DNA from: Inquilinus sp. Marseille-Q2685
GTDB lineage: Bacteria > Pseudomonadota > Alphaproteobacteria > DSM-16000 > Inquilinaceae
Assembly: GCF_916619195.1 (NCBI RefSeq)
Contig: NZ_CAKAKL010000003.1
Location: 1 to 64,000, forward strand
Length of the DNA: 64,000 nucleotides
Direction of reading: 5' to 3'
Shown: piece by piece, positions 33,805 through 44,266 of the stretch
How positions within the stretch are numbered: position 1 is the stretch's first letter
How the letters are laid out: every line of letters starts with the position of its first letter
The notes under the pieces: model-generated
Told to the model about the DNA's origin: nothing
The model's input: only the letters and a program-made list of their open reading frames with translations
Database searches by the model: none
Program-made: the position numbers and the translations under genes

Positions 33805-35055
33805 ATGAATTTTCCTCAACGACTTCTGTTGTCCGTCGCTTTTTGCAGTGCAATAGCGGCAGGGGCGGCGGGAACGGCAGCCGCGCAGACGGTCGACGTG
33901 GTCCATTGGTGGACCAGCGGCGGCGAATCCAAGGCGATCAGCGTCTTCGCCGAGGAGTTCAAGAAGCGCGGCGGCACCTGGATCGACAGTGCCGTGGTCG
34001 GCGGCCAGGCGGCGCGCGCCTCGGCGATGAACCGGATCGCCGGTGGCGACCCGCCCTCGGCCGCGCAGTGGAACGCCGGCGTCGCCGTGCGCAAGCTGGC
34101 GGAGGAGGGGCTTTTGACCGAGCTCGACGACCTCGCGGCCGCGGGCGGCTGGGAGAAGGTGCTGCCGCCGCTGATCGTCAAGAACAACACCTATGACGGC
34201 CACGTCGTCGCGGTGCCGACCGACATCCACGGCAACAACTGGATGTGGTATTCGACCAAGATCTTCCAGGAGGTCGGGGCCGAGCCGCCCAAGACCTGGG
34301 ACGAGTTCTTCGCCGTCGCCGACAAGATCAAGGCCAAGGGCTACATCCCGTTCGGCCTGGGCGGCGAGCCGTGGCAGGAAGGGCTGCTGTTCGGCGCCAT
34401 CCTGGCCGGCACCGCCGGCAAGGATACCTACCGCAAGATCTATGTCGACCACGATGCCGAGCTGGCGGGCGGCCCGGGCACGGTGAAGGCGTTCGAGACG
34501 CTGCGCCGACTGAAGGACTATGTCGACGAGGGCCATGCCGGCCGGAAGTGGAACGACACCACCATGATGGTCGCCAGCAACAAGGCGGCGATGCAGATCA
34601 TGGGCGACTGGGCCAAGGGCGAATTCGCCTCCGCGGGGCTGACCCCGGGCAAGGAATTCGGCTGCGTCCTGGCCCCGGGCACGCAGGACGCCTACATCCT
34701 GACCGTCGACGTCTTCGTCTTCCCGAAGCAGACCGACGAGGCCAAGATCAAGGCGCAGCGGCAACTGGCCGAGGTGATGATGGACCCGGCGGTGCAGGTC
34801 CGGTTCAACCAGTTCAAGGGCGCCCTGCCGGCCCGGCTCGACGCCGATGTCGGCACGCTCGACCCCTGCGCCCAGGCCGGCCAGAAGGTGCTGGCGGACG
34901 TGAACAACCAGATCCCCAATACCGCGCTGGGCTTCAACAACGACGTCGAAGGCCAGATCAACGACCTGGTCACCCAGTTCTGGACCACGCCGGAGATGTC
35001 GGCGGCGGATGCGGCCAAGCAGTTCGCCGACATCGTCGCCAACGCCGATATCTGA
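33805..35055 (+). CDS. Sugar ABC transporter substrate-binding protein (glucose/mannose type)
   Basis: 416 residues. The signal peptide is MNFPQRLLLSVAFCSAIAAG with cleavage near TAAAQ. The mature protein begins TVDVVHWWTSGGESKAISVF, the start typical of glucose/mannose-binding CUT1 proteins (GtsA-like), with further landmarks DIHGNNWMWYSTKIF, GEPWQEGLLF, GDWAKGEFASAG and KGALPARLDAD. It opens an operon that contains its own two permeases and ATPase and then three metabolic enzymes. The ligand is a monosaccharide or close derivative by family resemblance; the enzymes suggest an unusual or oxidised sugar. Confidence 0.93.
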   Translation: MNFPQRLLLSVAFCSAIAAGAAGTAAAQTVDVVHWWTSGGESKAISVFAEEFKKRGGTWIDSAVVGGQAARASAMNRIAGGDPPSAAQWNAGVAVRKLAEEGLLTELDDLAAAGGWEKVLPPLIVKNNTYDGHVVAVPTDIHGNNWMWYSTKIFQEVGAEPPKTWDEFFAVADKIKAKGYIPFGLGGEPWQEGLLFGAILAGTAGKDTYRKIYVDHDAELAGGPGTVKAFETLRRLKDYVDEGHAGRKWNDTTMMVASNKAAMQIMGDWAKGEFASAGLTPGKEFGCVLAPGTQDAYILTVDVFVFPKQTDEAKIKAQRQLAEVMMDPAVQVRFNQFKGALPARLDADVGTLDPCAQAGQKVLADVNNQIPNTALGFNNDVEGQINDLVTQFWTTPEMSAADAAKQFADIVANADI

Positions 35056-35104
35056 TCCCCACCGCTCCCGGCGGCGCGCCGCCGGGAGCCACCCGGGAGG
35101 GACC

Positions 35105-35980
35105 ATGTCCGCGCTCCGCATCCGCAATCCGGCGGCCAAGGCCGTGGTCGCGCCCACCGTCCTGATCATGGCGGTGTGTTTCTACGGCGCGATCCTGTGG
35201 ACCATCTACATCTCCTTCACCAGGTCCGGCCTGGTGCCGAACTACAGCTTCGCCGGCATCGGCCAGTATGTGCGCCTGTTCGGGACCGCGCGCTGGCACA
35301 CCGCCTTCAGCAACATGTTCATCTTCGGCGGGCTGTTCATCGTCTCGGCCCTGATCTTCGGCACGCTGCTGGCGATCCTGATCGACCAGAAGGTCCGGTT
35401 CGAGGGGGTGTTCCGCACCGTCTTCCTGTACCCGCTGTCGATGTCCTTCATCGTCACCGGCCTGGCCTGGCAGTGGTTCCTCAACCCGACCATGGGGCTG
35501 CAGGACTTCGTGCGCGGGCTGGGCTGGGAGAGCTTCACCTTCGACTGGATCGTCGACCGCGACCGGGCGATCTACACCCTGGTGCTGGCCGCGGTCTGGC
35601 ATTCCTCCGGCCTGATCATGGCGATCATGCTGGCCGGGCTGCGCGGCGTCGACCACGAGATCTGGCGAGCCGCCCGGGTCGAAGGCATCCCGCGCTGGCG
35701 CACCTATCTCTCGATTGTGCTGCCGATGTTGCGGCCCCTGATCGTCACCTGCGTCGTGCTGCTCGCGATCGCGGTGGTGAAGAGCTACGACCTGGTGGTC
35801 GCCATGACCCGCGGCGGCCCTGGCAACGCCACCGACATGCCGGCCAAATTCGTGGTCGACCTGACCTTCGAGCGCGCCAATGTCGGGCTGGCCTCGGCCG
35901 GCGCCGTGGTCATGCTGGTCGCGGTGCTGGCGGCGCTGGCCCCCTATCTCTACATCGAGCTCGGGCGGAGGAACCGATGA
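35105..35980 (+). CDS. Sugar ABC transporter permease (GtsB/UgpA type)
   Basis: 291 residues, six-helix CUT1 permease. EAA loop: HEIWRAARVEGIPRWRTYLSIVLP. The conserved MTRGGPGNATDMPAKFV stretch near the C-terminus is typical of the first permease. A GGGAGGGACC ribosome site precedes the ATG, and the stop overlaps the next permease start (ATGA), so the two subunits are translationally coupled. Confidence 0.93.
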   Translation: MSALRIRNPAAKAVVAPTVLIMAVCFYGAILWTIYISFTRSGLVPNYSFAGIGQYVRLFGTARWHTAFSNMFIFGGLFIVSALIFGTLLAILIDQKVRFEGVFRTVFLYPLSMSFIVTGLAWQWFLNPTMGLQDFVRGLGWESFTFDWIVDRDRAIYTLVLAAVWHSSGLIMAIMLAGLRGVDHEIWRAARVEGIPRWRTYLSIVLPMLRPLIVTCVVLLAIAVVKSYDLVVAMTRGGPGNATDMPAKFVVDLTFERANVGLASAGAVVMLVAVLAALAPYLYIELGRRNR

Positions 35981-36885
35981 CCGACACCGCCGTCGCCGGC
36001 GCCCTGCCGCGCGCCGCCCGCCGCCGGGTGCCGAACCAGGCGGCCGTGGGGCGCCTCGGGCTCTACGCCTTCCTGGTGGTCTCGGCGCTGTTCTTCGCCA
36101 TCCCGCTGCTGATCGCCTTCAACACCTCGCTGAAGCCGATGGACGAGATCCGCCAGGGCTCGCTGTTCGCCCTGCCGGCGGCGCCGACGCTGGAGGCCTG
36201 GGACAAGGCCTGGTTCTCGGCCTGCACCGGCCTGTTCTGCGACGGGCTGCATGTCGGCTTCTGGAACTCGGTCAAGATCCTGGTGCCGAGCGTGATCCTG
36301 TCGATCCTCGTCAGCGCGCTGAACGGCTACGCCCTGGCGCAGTGGCGCTTCCGCGGCGCCAACCTGATCCTGACCCTGCTGATGCTCGGCGCCTTCATCC
36401 CCTACCAGGTGATCCTCTATCCCCTGGTGAAGGTGTTCTCGACCCTGTCGCTCTACGGCACCCTGCCGGGGATCGTGCTGATCCATATCGTCTTCGGCCT
36501 GCCGGTGCTGACGCTGATCTTCCGCAACTTCTACGCCGGCCTGCCGGAGGAGCTGGTCAAGGCGGCGCGGGTCGACGGCGCCGGCTTCTTCCGCATCTTC
36601 CTCCAGATCATGCTGCCGATGTCGCTGAACATCCTCATGGTCGCCCTGATCCTGCAGGTCACCGGCATCTGGAACGACTACCTGCTGGGGCTGATCTTCG
36701 CCGGCCGCGAGAACCTGCCGATGACGGTCCAGCTCAACAACATCGTCAACACCACGACCGGAGAGGTCGAATACAACGTCGACATGGCGGCGACGCTGCT
36801 GACCGCGATCCCGCCGCTGGTCGTCTATTTCCTCTCCGGCCGGTACTTCGTCCGCGGCATCGCCTCGGGCGCCGTGAAGGGGTAA
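35977..36885 (+). CDS. Sugar ABC transporter permease (GtsC/UgpE type)
   Basis: 302 residues, second CUT1 permease, starting at the ATGA overlap. Hydrophobic helices begin at GLYAFLVVSALFFAIPLLIA; the periplasmic loop FSACTGLFCDGLHVGFWNSV contains two cysteines. The EAA loop is EELVKAARVDGAGFFRIFLQI, and the end YFVRGIASGAVKG is the usual C-terminus of MalG-type subunits. It is followed after 4 bases by the ATPase gene. Confidence 0.93.
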   Translation: MTDTAVAGALPRAARRRVPNQAAVGRLGLYAFLVVSALFFAIPLLIAFNTSLKPMDEIRQGSLFALPAAPTLEAWDKAWFSACTGLFCDGLHVGFWNSVKILVPSVILSILVSALNGYALAQWRFRGANLILTLLMLGAFIPYQVILYPLVKVFSTLSLYGTLPGIVLIHIVFGLPVLTLIFRNFYAGLPEELVKAARVDGAGFFRIFLQIMLPMSLNILMVALILQVTGIWNDYLLGLIFAGRENLPMTVQLNNIVNTTTGEVEYNVDMAATLLTAIPPLVVYFLSGRYFVRGIASGAVKG

Positions 36886-36889
36886 GCCC

Positions 36890-37975
<1,086 letters not shown>

Positions 37976-38001
37976 ACCGGCTTCAAACCCCAGAGGAAGC
38001 G

Positions 38002-38769
38002 ATGTCCACTCAGGATGTGATCTCCATCCAGCTCTACAGCCTCCGCAACTACGGCGACCTCGACAAGCAGCTCGACGCCGTGGCTGCTGCCGGCTACCGC
38101 CATGTCGAGACGATCCAATCGCATTTCGACGATGCGGCCGGCACCCGCCGCAAGCTCGATTCCCGCGGCCTGACCGCGTCCTCCGGCCATATCGGCCTGC
38201 CGGCGCTGCGCGAGCGGCTGGACTGGGTGGTCGAGGGCGCCAAGACCGTCGGCCTGACCCAGCTGTTCATGCCGGCCGTGCCGACCGAGGAGCGCAAGGG
38301 CGGCGGCGACCACTGGCGCCGCATCGGCAAGGAGCTGGGCGAGTTCGCGGCCCGGCTGGCCGACCGCGGCATCAAGCTCGGCTACCACAACCACCATTGG
38401 GAGCTGGAGGCGGCGGAGGACGGCCGCCCGGTGCTGGCGCATTTCTTCGACGGCGCCAACGGCCATCCGCTGACCTGGCAGGTCGACGTCGCCTGGCTGG
38501 CTCGGGGCGGGGCCAACCCGTCCGACTGGCTGAAGAAGGAGCAGGCCCGCGTCGTGTCGGCCCATGTCAAGGACATCGCCCCGGCCGGCCAGAAGACCGA
38601 CGAGGATGGCTGGACCGATGTCGGCACCGGCACGCTGGACTGGCCGCGGCTGTGGCGCGAATGCCGGGCGGCGGGCGCCGAGTGGATGGTGGTCGAGCAC
38701 GACAACCCCAAGCACCCGGACGCCTTCGCCAAGGCCAGCTTCGACTTCCTCAAGGGCCTGCCGGCCTGA
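38002..38769 (+). CDS. Sugar phosphate isomerase/epimerase (xylose isomerase-like TIM barrel)
   Basis: 255 residues, AP-endonuclease-2/xylose isomerase-like barrel. Strand and metal-site motifs visible: SIQLYSLRNYGD at the start, SSGHIGLPALRE, LGYHNHHWELE (metal-binding His/Glu region), WQVDVAWLARGGANP (Asp), SAHVKDIAP (His) and MVVEHDNPK (Glu). Enzymes of this type isomerise or epimerise sugars and keto-sugars, or act as hydrolases/lyases on 3-keto-glycosides. It follows the ATPase gene by 26 bases and precedes a Gfo/Idh oxidoreductase, a pairing often seen in pathways for unusual sugars. The reaction cannot be fixed from sequence. Confidence 0.9.
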   Translation: MSTQDVISIQLYSLRNYGDLDKQLDAVAAAGYRHVETIQSHFDDAAGTRRKLDSRGLTASSGHIGLPALRERLDWVVEGAKTVGLTQLFMPAVPTEERKGGGDHWRRIGKELGEFAARLADRGIKLGYHNHHWELEAAEDGRPVLAHFFDGANGHPLTWQVDVAWLARGGANPSDWLKKEQARVVSAHVKDIAPAGQKTDEDGWTDVGTGTLDWPRLWRECRAAGAEWMVVEHDNPKHPDAFAKASFDFLKGLPA

Positions 38770-38817
38770 CCGCTCTGAAGGCCATCGGCCGGAGCCACCC
38801 CCTCACCACTCTCTCCG

Positions 38818-38895
38818 TGTCATTGCCGGGTTTGACCCGGCAATCCAGAAGGTCTCGACAGTCTCTGGATGCCCGGGTCAGGCCCGGGCATGACA
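38818..38895. repeat. 78-nt palindromic intergenic repeat, copy 2
   Basis: TGTCATTGCCGGG..CCCGGCAAT hairpin first, linker with TCTCGACAGTCTCTGG, then ATGCCCGGG..CCCGGGCAT and closing ATGACA. It is the inverted arrangement of copy 1 and lies between the TIM-barrel and Gfo/Idh genes, within the presumed transcript. Confidence 0.92.
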
Positions 38896-38958
38896 ACAGT
38901 GGGAAGGGGTGAGGGGAGCACCGGCCGGTCCGACAGCACCACCCCGGAGACTCCATCC

Positions 38959-40110
38959 ATGACCCCCGTCACCCTCGGCATCATCGGCTGCGGCAACATC
39001 AGCGACGCCTATTTCCGCGGCGCCGCCGGGTCCAGCCTGGTGCGCGTCAAGGCCTGCGCCGACCTGCGGCGCGAGGCGGCCGAAGCCAAGGCCCAGCAAT
39101 ACGGCGTCGCCGCGCTGTCGGTCGAAGAGCTGCTGGCCGACCCGGAGATTGAGATCGTCATCAACCTGACCGTGCCGCTGGCCCATGCCGCGGTCGGGCT
39201 GCAGATCATCGCCGCCGGCAAGCATGTCTATTCCGAGAAGCCGCTGGCGGCGACGCTGACCGATGCCCGCGCCCTGGCCCAGGCCGCGGCGGCGGCCGGC
39301 CTGCGCATCGGCTGCGCCCCCGACACCTTCCTCGGCGGCGCCCACCAGGCCTGCCGCCGGCTGATCGACGAGGGCCGCATCGGCCAGGTGGTCGGCGGCG
39401 CCGCGGCGGTGATCTCGCGCGGCATGGAGAGCTGGCACCCGAATCCGGAGTTCTTCTTCAAGCCGGGCGGCGGGCCGATCCTCGACATCGGGCCGTATTA
39501 CGTCACCCAGCTGATCAACCTGCTGGGGCCGGTGAAGCGGGTGGCGGCGGTCGCCACCAAGGGCTATCCGACCCGCACCGTCACCAGCGAGCCGCTGAAC
39601 GGCCAGATCATCCAGGTCGAGGTGCCGACCACGGTCAACGGCGTGCTGGAGTTCGAGAGCGGCGCCAACATCTCGCTGACCGCCTCCTGGGACGTGTGGA
39701 AGAACAAGCGCATCCCGTTCGAGATCTACGGCACCGAGGGCTCGCTGCTGGTGCCCGACCCGAACTTCTTCGGCGGCGCGCCGCAGGTCACCGCCCAGGC
39801 CGGCGACTGGCAGGATGTCGACATCTCGGCCCATCCCTTCGGCACACCGAACCGGCCGCTGAAGGACGGCCGGTCGGTCGCCGACTACCGCATCATCGGC
39901 GCGCTCGACATGGCGGTCGCCATCCGCGAGGGCCGGCCGCACCGCGCTTCCGGCGAGCTGGCGCTGCACGCGCTGGAGGTGATGGAGGCGTTCGCCCTGT
40001 CCTCGACCGAGGGCCGTCACGTCACCATCGAGAGCGTCTGCCAGCGGCCGGAGCCGGTGCCGCTCGGCGCCGACGAGTCGGTCTTCGTCGCGGCGCGCAA
40101 GGCGGCTTAA
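38959..40110 (+). CDS. Gfo/Idh/MocA-family oxidoreductase
   Basis: 383 residues. The N-terminal Rossmann motif is GIIGCGNISDAYFR, and the family lysine is in SEKPLA (93-97). The C-terminal alpha/beta domain contains FFKPGGGPILDIGPYYVTQLINLLGPV. There the position usually held by the catalytic His (D-x-G-x-H) is a tyrosine (DIGPYY), a variant seen in a recognisable subgroup. It probably oxidises or reduces a sugar hydroxyl with NAD(P). The start is the ATG at 38959 after the palindromic repeat; an open frame running upstream through the repeat is not a gene. It sits between the isomerase and the flavin enzyme. Confidence 0.91.
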   Translation: MTPVTLGIIGCGNISDAYFRGAAGSSLVRVKACADLRREAAEAKAQQYGVAALSVEELLADPEIEIVINLTVPLAHAAVGLQIIAAGKHVYSEKPLAATLTDARALAQAAAAAGLRIGCAPDTFLGGAHQACRRLIDEGRIGQVVGGAAAVISRGMESWHPNPEFFFKPGGGPILDIGPYYVTQLINLLGPVKRVAAVATKGYPTRTVTSEPLNGQIIQVEVPTTVNGVLEFESGANISLTASWDVWKNKRIPFEIYGTEGSLLVPDPNFFGGAPQVTAQAGDWQDVDISAHPFGTPNRPLKDGRSVADYRIIGALDMAVAIREGRPHRASGELALHALEVMEAFALSSTEGRHVTIESVCQRPEPVPLGADESVFVAARKAA

Positions 40111-40142
40111 CGGGCAGATGGAAGCCGCCGTCTAGTGTTTGC

Positions 40143-40220
40143 TGTCATTGCCGGGCTTGACCCGGCAATCCAGAAGATGTCGACAGTCTCTGGATGCCCG
40201 GGTCAAGCCCGGGCATGACA
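40143..40220. repeat. 78-nt palindromic intergenic repeat, copy 3
   Basis: Same order of hairpins as copy 2 (TTGCCGGG pair, then ATGCCCGGG pair, ATGACA end). It ends only 14 bases before the TTG start of the flavin-dependent dehydrogenase, so its hairpin abuts the ribosome site. It is open in the gene's frame and can mislead start-codon choice. Confidence 0.92.
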
Positions 40221-40234
40221 GATGGAGAGACAAC

Positions 40235-41635
40235 TTGCCGGCTTCCTCCACCCTCGACGCCGCCTTCCTCGCCCGCCTCGACGCGCTGCTCGGCCTGGGC
40301 GGGCTGGCGCGGGGCGACGCCCTGGCCGGCGTCCATCCCGGCTACGATCCCGACAACCTGGCGGCGGGCGTCCAGGCTTCGCCCCGCAGCGTCGAGGAGG
40401 CCTCGGCGGTGCTGGCGCTGTGCCACGAGGCCGGCGTCTCCGTCGTGCCCCATGGCGGCCGCACCGGGCTGGTCGGCGGCGGCGCCTCGCGGCCCGGGCA
40501 GATCGTGTTCAGCACCCGCCGGCTCGACCGCATCGTCGAGATCGACACCGCCGCCCGCCTCGCCGTGGTCGAGGCCGGGGTGACGCTGCAGCAACTGCAG
40601 GACGCGGCGGCGGAGCACGGCCTGACCCCCGGCATCGACCTCGCCGCCCGCGGCTCCGCCACCATCGGCGGCATGATCGCGACCAATGCCGGCGGCATCG
40701 AGGCGTTCCGCCGCGGCACCATGCGGAACCGCGTGCTCGGCCTCGAATTCCTGCGCGCCGACGGCACCGTGGTCTCCGACCTGGTGCGGGTGCTGAAGAA
40801 CAACACCGGCTACGACCTGAAAGACCTGATCGCCGGGTCGGAGGGCACGCTCTGCATCGTCACCCGCGCCGTGATCCGGCTGGAGCGGCAGGTCGCCCCG
40901 GCGGCGACGGCGCTGGTCGCCTGCGCCTCGGCCGAGGCGGCACTGGCCGCGGCCCTGCGGCTGCGCGACCGCTTCCCCGGCCGGCTGCGGGCGCTGGAGA
41001 TCATGTGGCACGCCTATGCCGAGACAGTGGCGCAGGAGCACGGCGTGGCCCTGTCCGGCTTCGGCCTCGACCCGGCGCCGGTCTATCTTCTGACCGAGGC
41101 CGAGCAGGACCCCGACACCGACATCGCCGCGGCGATGGAGGCGGAGATCGGGGCGCTGTGGGAGGAGGGGCCGGTCACCGGCGCCGCCCTGGCGCAGAAC
41201 GAGCGCCAGCGCGAGATCTTCTGGCGCATCCGCGACGATTCCGACGCGATCGGCCGCGCCTGCCCGGGGGTGAAGACCTTCGACGTCTCGGTGCCCCTGT
41301 CGGCGCTGCCGGCCTATGTCGAGCGGATCCGGTCGGAGCTGGCGGCGACCTTCTCCCCGGCGATGCGGGTCTATGTCTTCGGCCATCTCGCCGACGGCAA
41401 CCTGCATGTGCTGGTCGGCGACTGGCCGGAGGGGTCGGAGGCGCGGATCGAGGCGATCCTCTATGATGGGCTGGCCGATTCCGGCGGCTCCTTCTCGGCC
41501 GAGCACGGCATCGGGCTGGAGAAGCAGGACGCCTTCCGCCGCTACGCCGACCCGGCGCGGCGGGCGGCGATGGCGGCGGTGAAGACGGCGCTGGACCCCA
41601 AGGGCATCCTCAACCCGGGGAAGATCCTGTCCTAG
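40235..41635 (+). CDS. FAD-linked oxidase/dehydrogenase (GlcD / D-2-hydroxyacid type)
   Basis: 466 residues from the TTG at 40235, which follows GGAGAG with good spacing; the open frame upstream is the 78-nt palindromic repeat. The FAD-binding (PCMH) domain has VVPHGGRTGLVGGG (71-83), GIDLAARGSATIGGMIATNAGG and KDLIAGSEGTL. The C-terminal FAD-oxidase domain has VYVFGHLADGNLHVLVG (metal-binding His) and FSAEHGIGLEKQDAF. This fits the glycolate oxidase GlcD, D-lactate and D-2-hydroxyglutarate dehydrogenase group. In this operon it may oxidise a sugar-derived 2-hydroxy acid and pass electrons to the respiratory chain. Exact substrate unknown. Confidence 0.9.
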   Translation: MPASSTLDAAFLARLDALLGLGGLARGDALAGVHPGYDPDNLAAGVQASPRSVEEASAVLALCHEAGVSVVPHGGRTGLVGGGASRPGQIVFSTRRLDRIVEIDTAARLAVVEAGVTLQQLQDAAAEHGLTPGIDLAARGSATIGGMIATNAGGIEAFRRGTMRNRVLGLEFLRADGTVVSDLVRVLKNNTGYDLKDLIAGSEGTLCIVTRAVIRLERQVAPAATALVACASAEAALAAALRLRDRFPGRLRALEIMWHAYAETVAQEHGVALSGFGLDPAPVYLLTEAEQDPDTDIAAAMEAEIGALWEEGPVTGAALAQNERQREIFWRIRDDSDAIGRACPGVKTFDVSVPLSALPAYVERIRSELAATFSPAMRVYVFGHLADGNLHVLVGDWPEGSEARIEAILYDGLADSGGSFSAEHGIGLEKQDAFRRYADPARRAAMAAVKTALDPKGILNPGKILS

Positions 41636-42360
41636 GCGAGCGGCCGCGCCTTCAGCCACAGGAACAGCGGCAGCCGCGTCCATTGCCGCAGCAGGTCGTT
41701 GCCGTCCGGATGGTCCGGCTGCGGCTCGCGGATCGAGGTGATGGCGAGGCCGGCGGACTCCAGGGCTGCGGCATAGGCCTCCAGCGGCTGCGACCAGCCG
41801 GCGAAGTCCATGCGCAGCCCGTCGCGCTCCTCGCTGCCCTCGAAGCGCTCGCGGCCGTAATAGCTGCCCTCGAAGATGAAGGGCGCGTCCGGCTCCGGCC
41901 CGGCGAAGCGGCCGCGGTCGCGGAAGGGGTGGACCAGCGACACCATCAGGGTGCCGCCGGGCCGCAGCACGCGCCGCACCTCGCGCAGCGCGCCCGGCAC
42001 ATCCTCCACATCCATCAGCATGTTGTAGGCGACCACCAGGTCGAAACGGCCGTCCTCGAAGGGCAGGTCGGCGGCGTCGGCCACGGCGTAGTCCTGGGCG
42101 GAGCCCGCCTCGGCGGCGATCTCCACCAGCTCGGCGACGGTGTCGGCGGCGGTGACGCGCCAGCCCAGCGCCGTCAGCTCGCGCGACACCCGGCCCTCGC
42201 CGCAGCCGAGGTCCAGCGCCTCGCCCGAGCCGCGGCCGATATAGCCGATCAGCGCATCGCGATAGGCCCAGAAGGCGTCATGGCCCGGCTTCCGCGCCCA
42301 GGCCGTCCAGTCCCGAGCGACACGGGCCCAGTGCGCCCGGTCGGGTGAAGTCTTCGTCAT
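41632..42360 (-). CDS. Class I SAM-dependent methyltransferase
   Basis: 242 residues. SAM-binding motif I is EALDLGCGEGRVSREL (48-61), followed by motif II AADTV, DLPFEDGRFDLVVAYNMLMDVED (motif IV region) and VLRPGGTLMVSLVHPF. It belongs to the methyltransferase-11/UbiE-like group of small-molecule enzymes. I start it at the ATG at 42360 rather than the ATG 48 bases upstream, because MTKTSPDRAHW is the typical length. It is tail-to-tail with the flavin enzyme (4-base overlap of stops). Substrate unknown. Confidence 0.87.
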   Translation of the reverse strand: MTKTSPDRAHWARVARDWTAWARKPGHDAFWAYRDALIGYIGRGSGEALDLGCGEGRVSRELTALGWRVTAADTVAELVEIAAEAGSAQDYAVADAADLPFEDGRFDLVVAYNMLMDVEDVPGALREVRRVLRPGGTLMVSLVHPFRDRGRFAGPEPDAPFIFEGSYYGRERFEGSEERDGLRMDFAGWSQPLEAYAAALESAGLAITSIREPQPDHPDGNDLLRQWTRLPLFLWLKARPLA

Positions 42361-42423
42361 CGTTCTCTCCGGCAAAAGGAAAGGGCGGCCGCGATCGGCC
42401 GCCCCCATCGGTCGGCAGGCCGG

Positions 42424-42750
42424 CTACTTGATCTTGGAGAACGCCGTCGGCTTCAGGATGGCGTTGGTGATGTGCGACACGATCGGGCCGTCTCGTTCGG
42501 TCCCGGCGCGCTTCTCCAGCCACTCCGGATCAGTGACGAAGGCGGACCATTTCTGCTCCCGCTCGGCCAGGGACTCCCATTCCAGCAGGTAGTACAGGGC
42601 CTGGTTGGTCTCGCCGATGTCGACGGTCCAGAAGCCGGCCTGGCGGATGCCGAAGCGCTCCCAGATCTTCAGCGTGATGGTCTCGAAGCGGTTCAGCACC
42701 GCCGGCAGCTTGCCCGGCACGGCGTGATAGATGCGCAGCTCGTGAATCAT
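42424..42750 (-). CDS. NIPSNAP family protein
   Basis: 108 residues matching the NIPSNAP ferredoxin-like fold: MIHELRIYHAVPGKLPAVLNRF at the start, then GIRQAGFWTVDIGETNQALYYLLEWESLAEREQKW and a final HITNAILKPTAF. Bacterial members are small dimeric proteins of unknown role, often near catabolic genes. The start is the ATG at 42750 with a GGAGGAGACCGG ribosome site. It sits between Der and the methyltransferase on the minus strand. Confidence 0.9.
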   Translation of the reverse strand: MIHELRIYHAVPGKLPAVLNRFETITLKIWERFGIRQAGFWTVDIGETNQALYYLLEWESLAEREQKWSAFVTDPEWLEKRAGTERDGPIVSHITNAILKPTAFSKIK

Positions 42751-42836
42751 CCCGGTCTCCTCCCGCAAGGGAGGCGACTCTGGCCCCGCTGCCGTCCGAT
42801 TGCAATCGTCCGGCAAAAACGCCGGGACGGCGCCGC

Positions 42837-44252
42837 TCAGTCCTTGTCGGCGTAGGGGTTCTTCGGCTGGCGCAGCACCATGCGGATCGGCACGCCGGTC
42901 AGGCCGAAGCTCTCGCGCAGCCCGTTCACCAGATAGCGCAGATAGCTGTCCGGGAACTCCTCGGCCTGGGATACGAACAGGGCGAAGGTCGGCGGCCGGG
43001 CCTTGACCTGGGTGATGTAGCGGATCTTCAGGCGGCGGCCGCGCACCAGCGGCGGCGGATGCGCCTCCAGCATCGCCGGCAGCCAGCGATTGAGCGGTCC
43101 GGTGCGCACCCGGCGGTTCCACACCTTGTGGATGTCCAGCACCGCGTCCATCAGCCTGTCCAGCTTCTGGCCGCGCAGGGCGGAGATGGTGACGGTCGGC
43201 ACGCCGCGCACCTGGGGCAGGGACGTCTCCATCCGGTCGCGCAGCTGCTGCAGCGCCGCGGCGTGGTCCTCGACCGCGTCCCATTTGTTGACCGCGATCA
43301 CCAGGGCGCGACCTTCCTCGATCACGTGCCGGGCGATGGTCAGGTCCTGCTTGTCCAGGATCGCCGCAGCGTCCAGCAGCAGCACGCAGACATGGGCGAG
43401 GCGGATGGTCTCCAGCGTCTCGCCGACCGACATGAACTCGATCTTGTCGTCGTGCTTGTCGATCCGCGCCTTGCGCCTGAGGCCGGCGGTGTCGACCAGG
43501 TGGACCGCCTGGCCGCGCCAGGTCCAGTCGACGCCGATGGCGTCGCGGGTGATGCCGGCCTCGGGCCCGGTCAGCACCCGCTCCTCGCCCAGCAGGGCGT
43601 TCATCAGGGTCGACTTGCCAGCGTTCGGGCGGCCGATGATGGCGAGGCGGATCGGCCGCGCCAAGTCGCGCTCCGGATCGACCGTGTCGCCGTCGCCTTC
43701 CTCCTCCGGCATCGCCTCGTCGTCGTCGCCGGCCGCCTCGGCGGCGTCGTCGTCCCCGGCCGGCATCAGCGGCCGCAGCGCGTCGACCAGGTCGACCAGC
43801 CCCTCGCCATGGGCGGCGGAGATGCCGATCGGCTCGCCCAGCCCCAGCGACCAGGCCTCGTGCAGCCCGGCCTCGGCGGCGCGGCCCTCGCATTTGTTGG
43901 CCAGCAGCAGCACCTTGCCGCCCTGGCGCCGCAGCCACCTCGCGAAATGCTTGTCCAGCGGCGTCACCCCGGCGCGGGCATCGATCAGCATCAGCGCGAC
44001 ATCGGCCTCGCGCAGCGCCGTCTCGGTCTGCTGCCGCATCCGCGCCTCGAGGCTGTCGTCGAACGCCTCCTCCAGGCCGGCGGTGTCGATCACCCGGAAG
44101 CTCAGATCGGCCAGCCGGCCCTCGCCGATGCGGCGGTCGCGCGTGACCCCCGGCGTGTCGTCGACCAGCGCCGTGCGCTTGCCCACCAGCCGGTTGAACA
44201 GGGTCGACTTGCCGACATTCGGCCGGCCGATGATGGCGAGGGTGAAGGGCAT
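42837..44252 (-). CDS. der: Ribosome-associated GTPase Der (EngA)
   Basis: 471 residues with two tandem G domains, unique to Der, which assists 50S ribosome assembly. First P-loop GRPNVGKST (9-17) with DTAGL (56-60); second GRPNAGKST (207-215), [11 protein letters not shown] and NKWD. The first domain's G4 motif is NKCE rather than NKxD, a tolerated variation. A long acidic linker ([20 protein letters not shown]) joins the domains. The KH-like C-terminal domain ends with [24 protein letters not shown]. It lies downstream of bamB and yfgM, the usual proteobacterial yfgM-bamB-der order. Confidence 0.98.
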   Translation of the reverse strand: MPFTLAIIGRPNVGKSTLFNRLVGKRTALVDDTPGVTRDRRIGEGRLADLSFRVIDTAGLEEAFDDSLEARMRQQTETALREADVALMLIDARAGVTPLDKHFARWLRRQGGKVLLLANKCEGRAAEAGLHEAWSLGLGEPIGISAAHGEGLVDLVDALRPLMPAGDDDAAEAAGDDDEAMPEEEGDGDTVDPERDLARPIRLAIIGRPNAGKSTLMNALLGEERVLTGPEAGITRDAIGVDWTWRGQAVHLVDTAGLRRKARIDKHDDKIEFMSVGETLETIRLAHVCVLLLDAAAILDKQDLTIARHVIEEGRALVIAVNKWDAVEDHAAALQQLRDRMETSLPQVRGVPTVTISALRGQKLDRLMDAVLDIHKVWNRRVRTGPLNRWLPAMLEAHPPPLVRGRRLKIRYITQVKARPPTFALFVSQAEEFPDSYLRYLVNGLRESFGLTGVPIRMVLRQPKNPYADKD

Positions 44253-44266
44253 GCGCTCGGGACTGC

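Noticed and set aside
37976-38001. Short GC-rich gap between ATPase and isomerase genes as terminator
   Set aside because: Only 26 bases with a weak ACCGGC repeat and an isomerase ribosome site; more likely part of one transcript.
40139-40234. N-terminal extension of the flavin dehydrogenase
   Set aside because: This stretch is the 78-nt palindromic repeat, present twice more in intergenic DNA.
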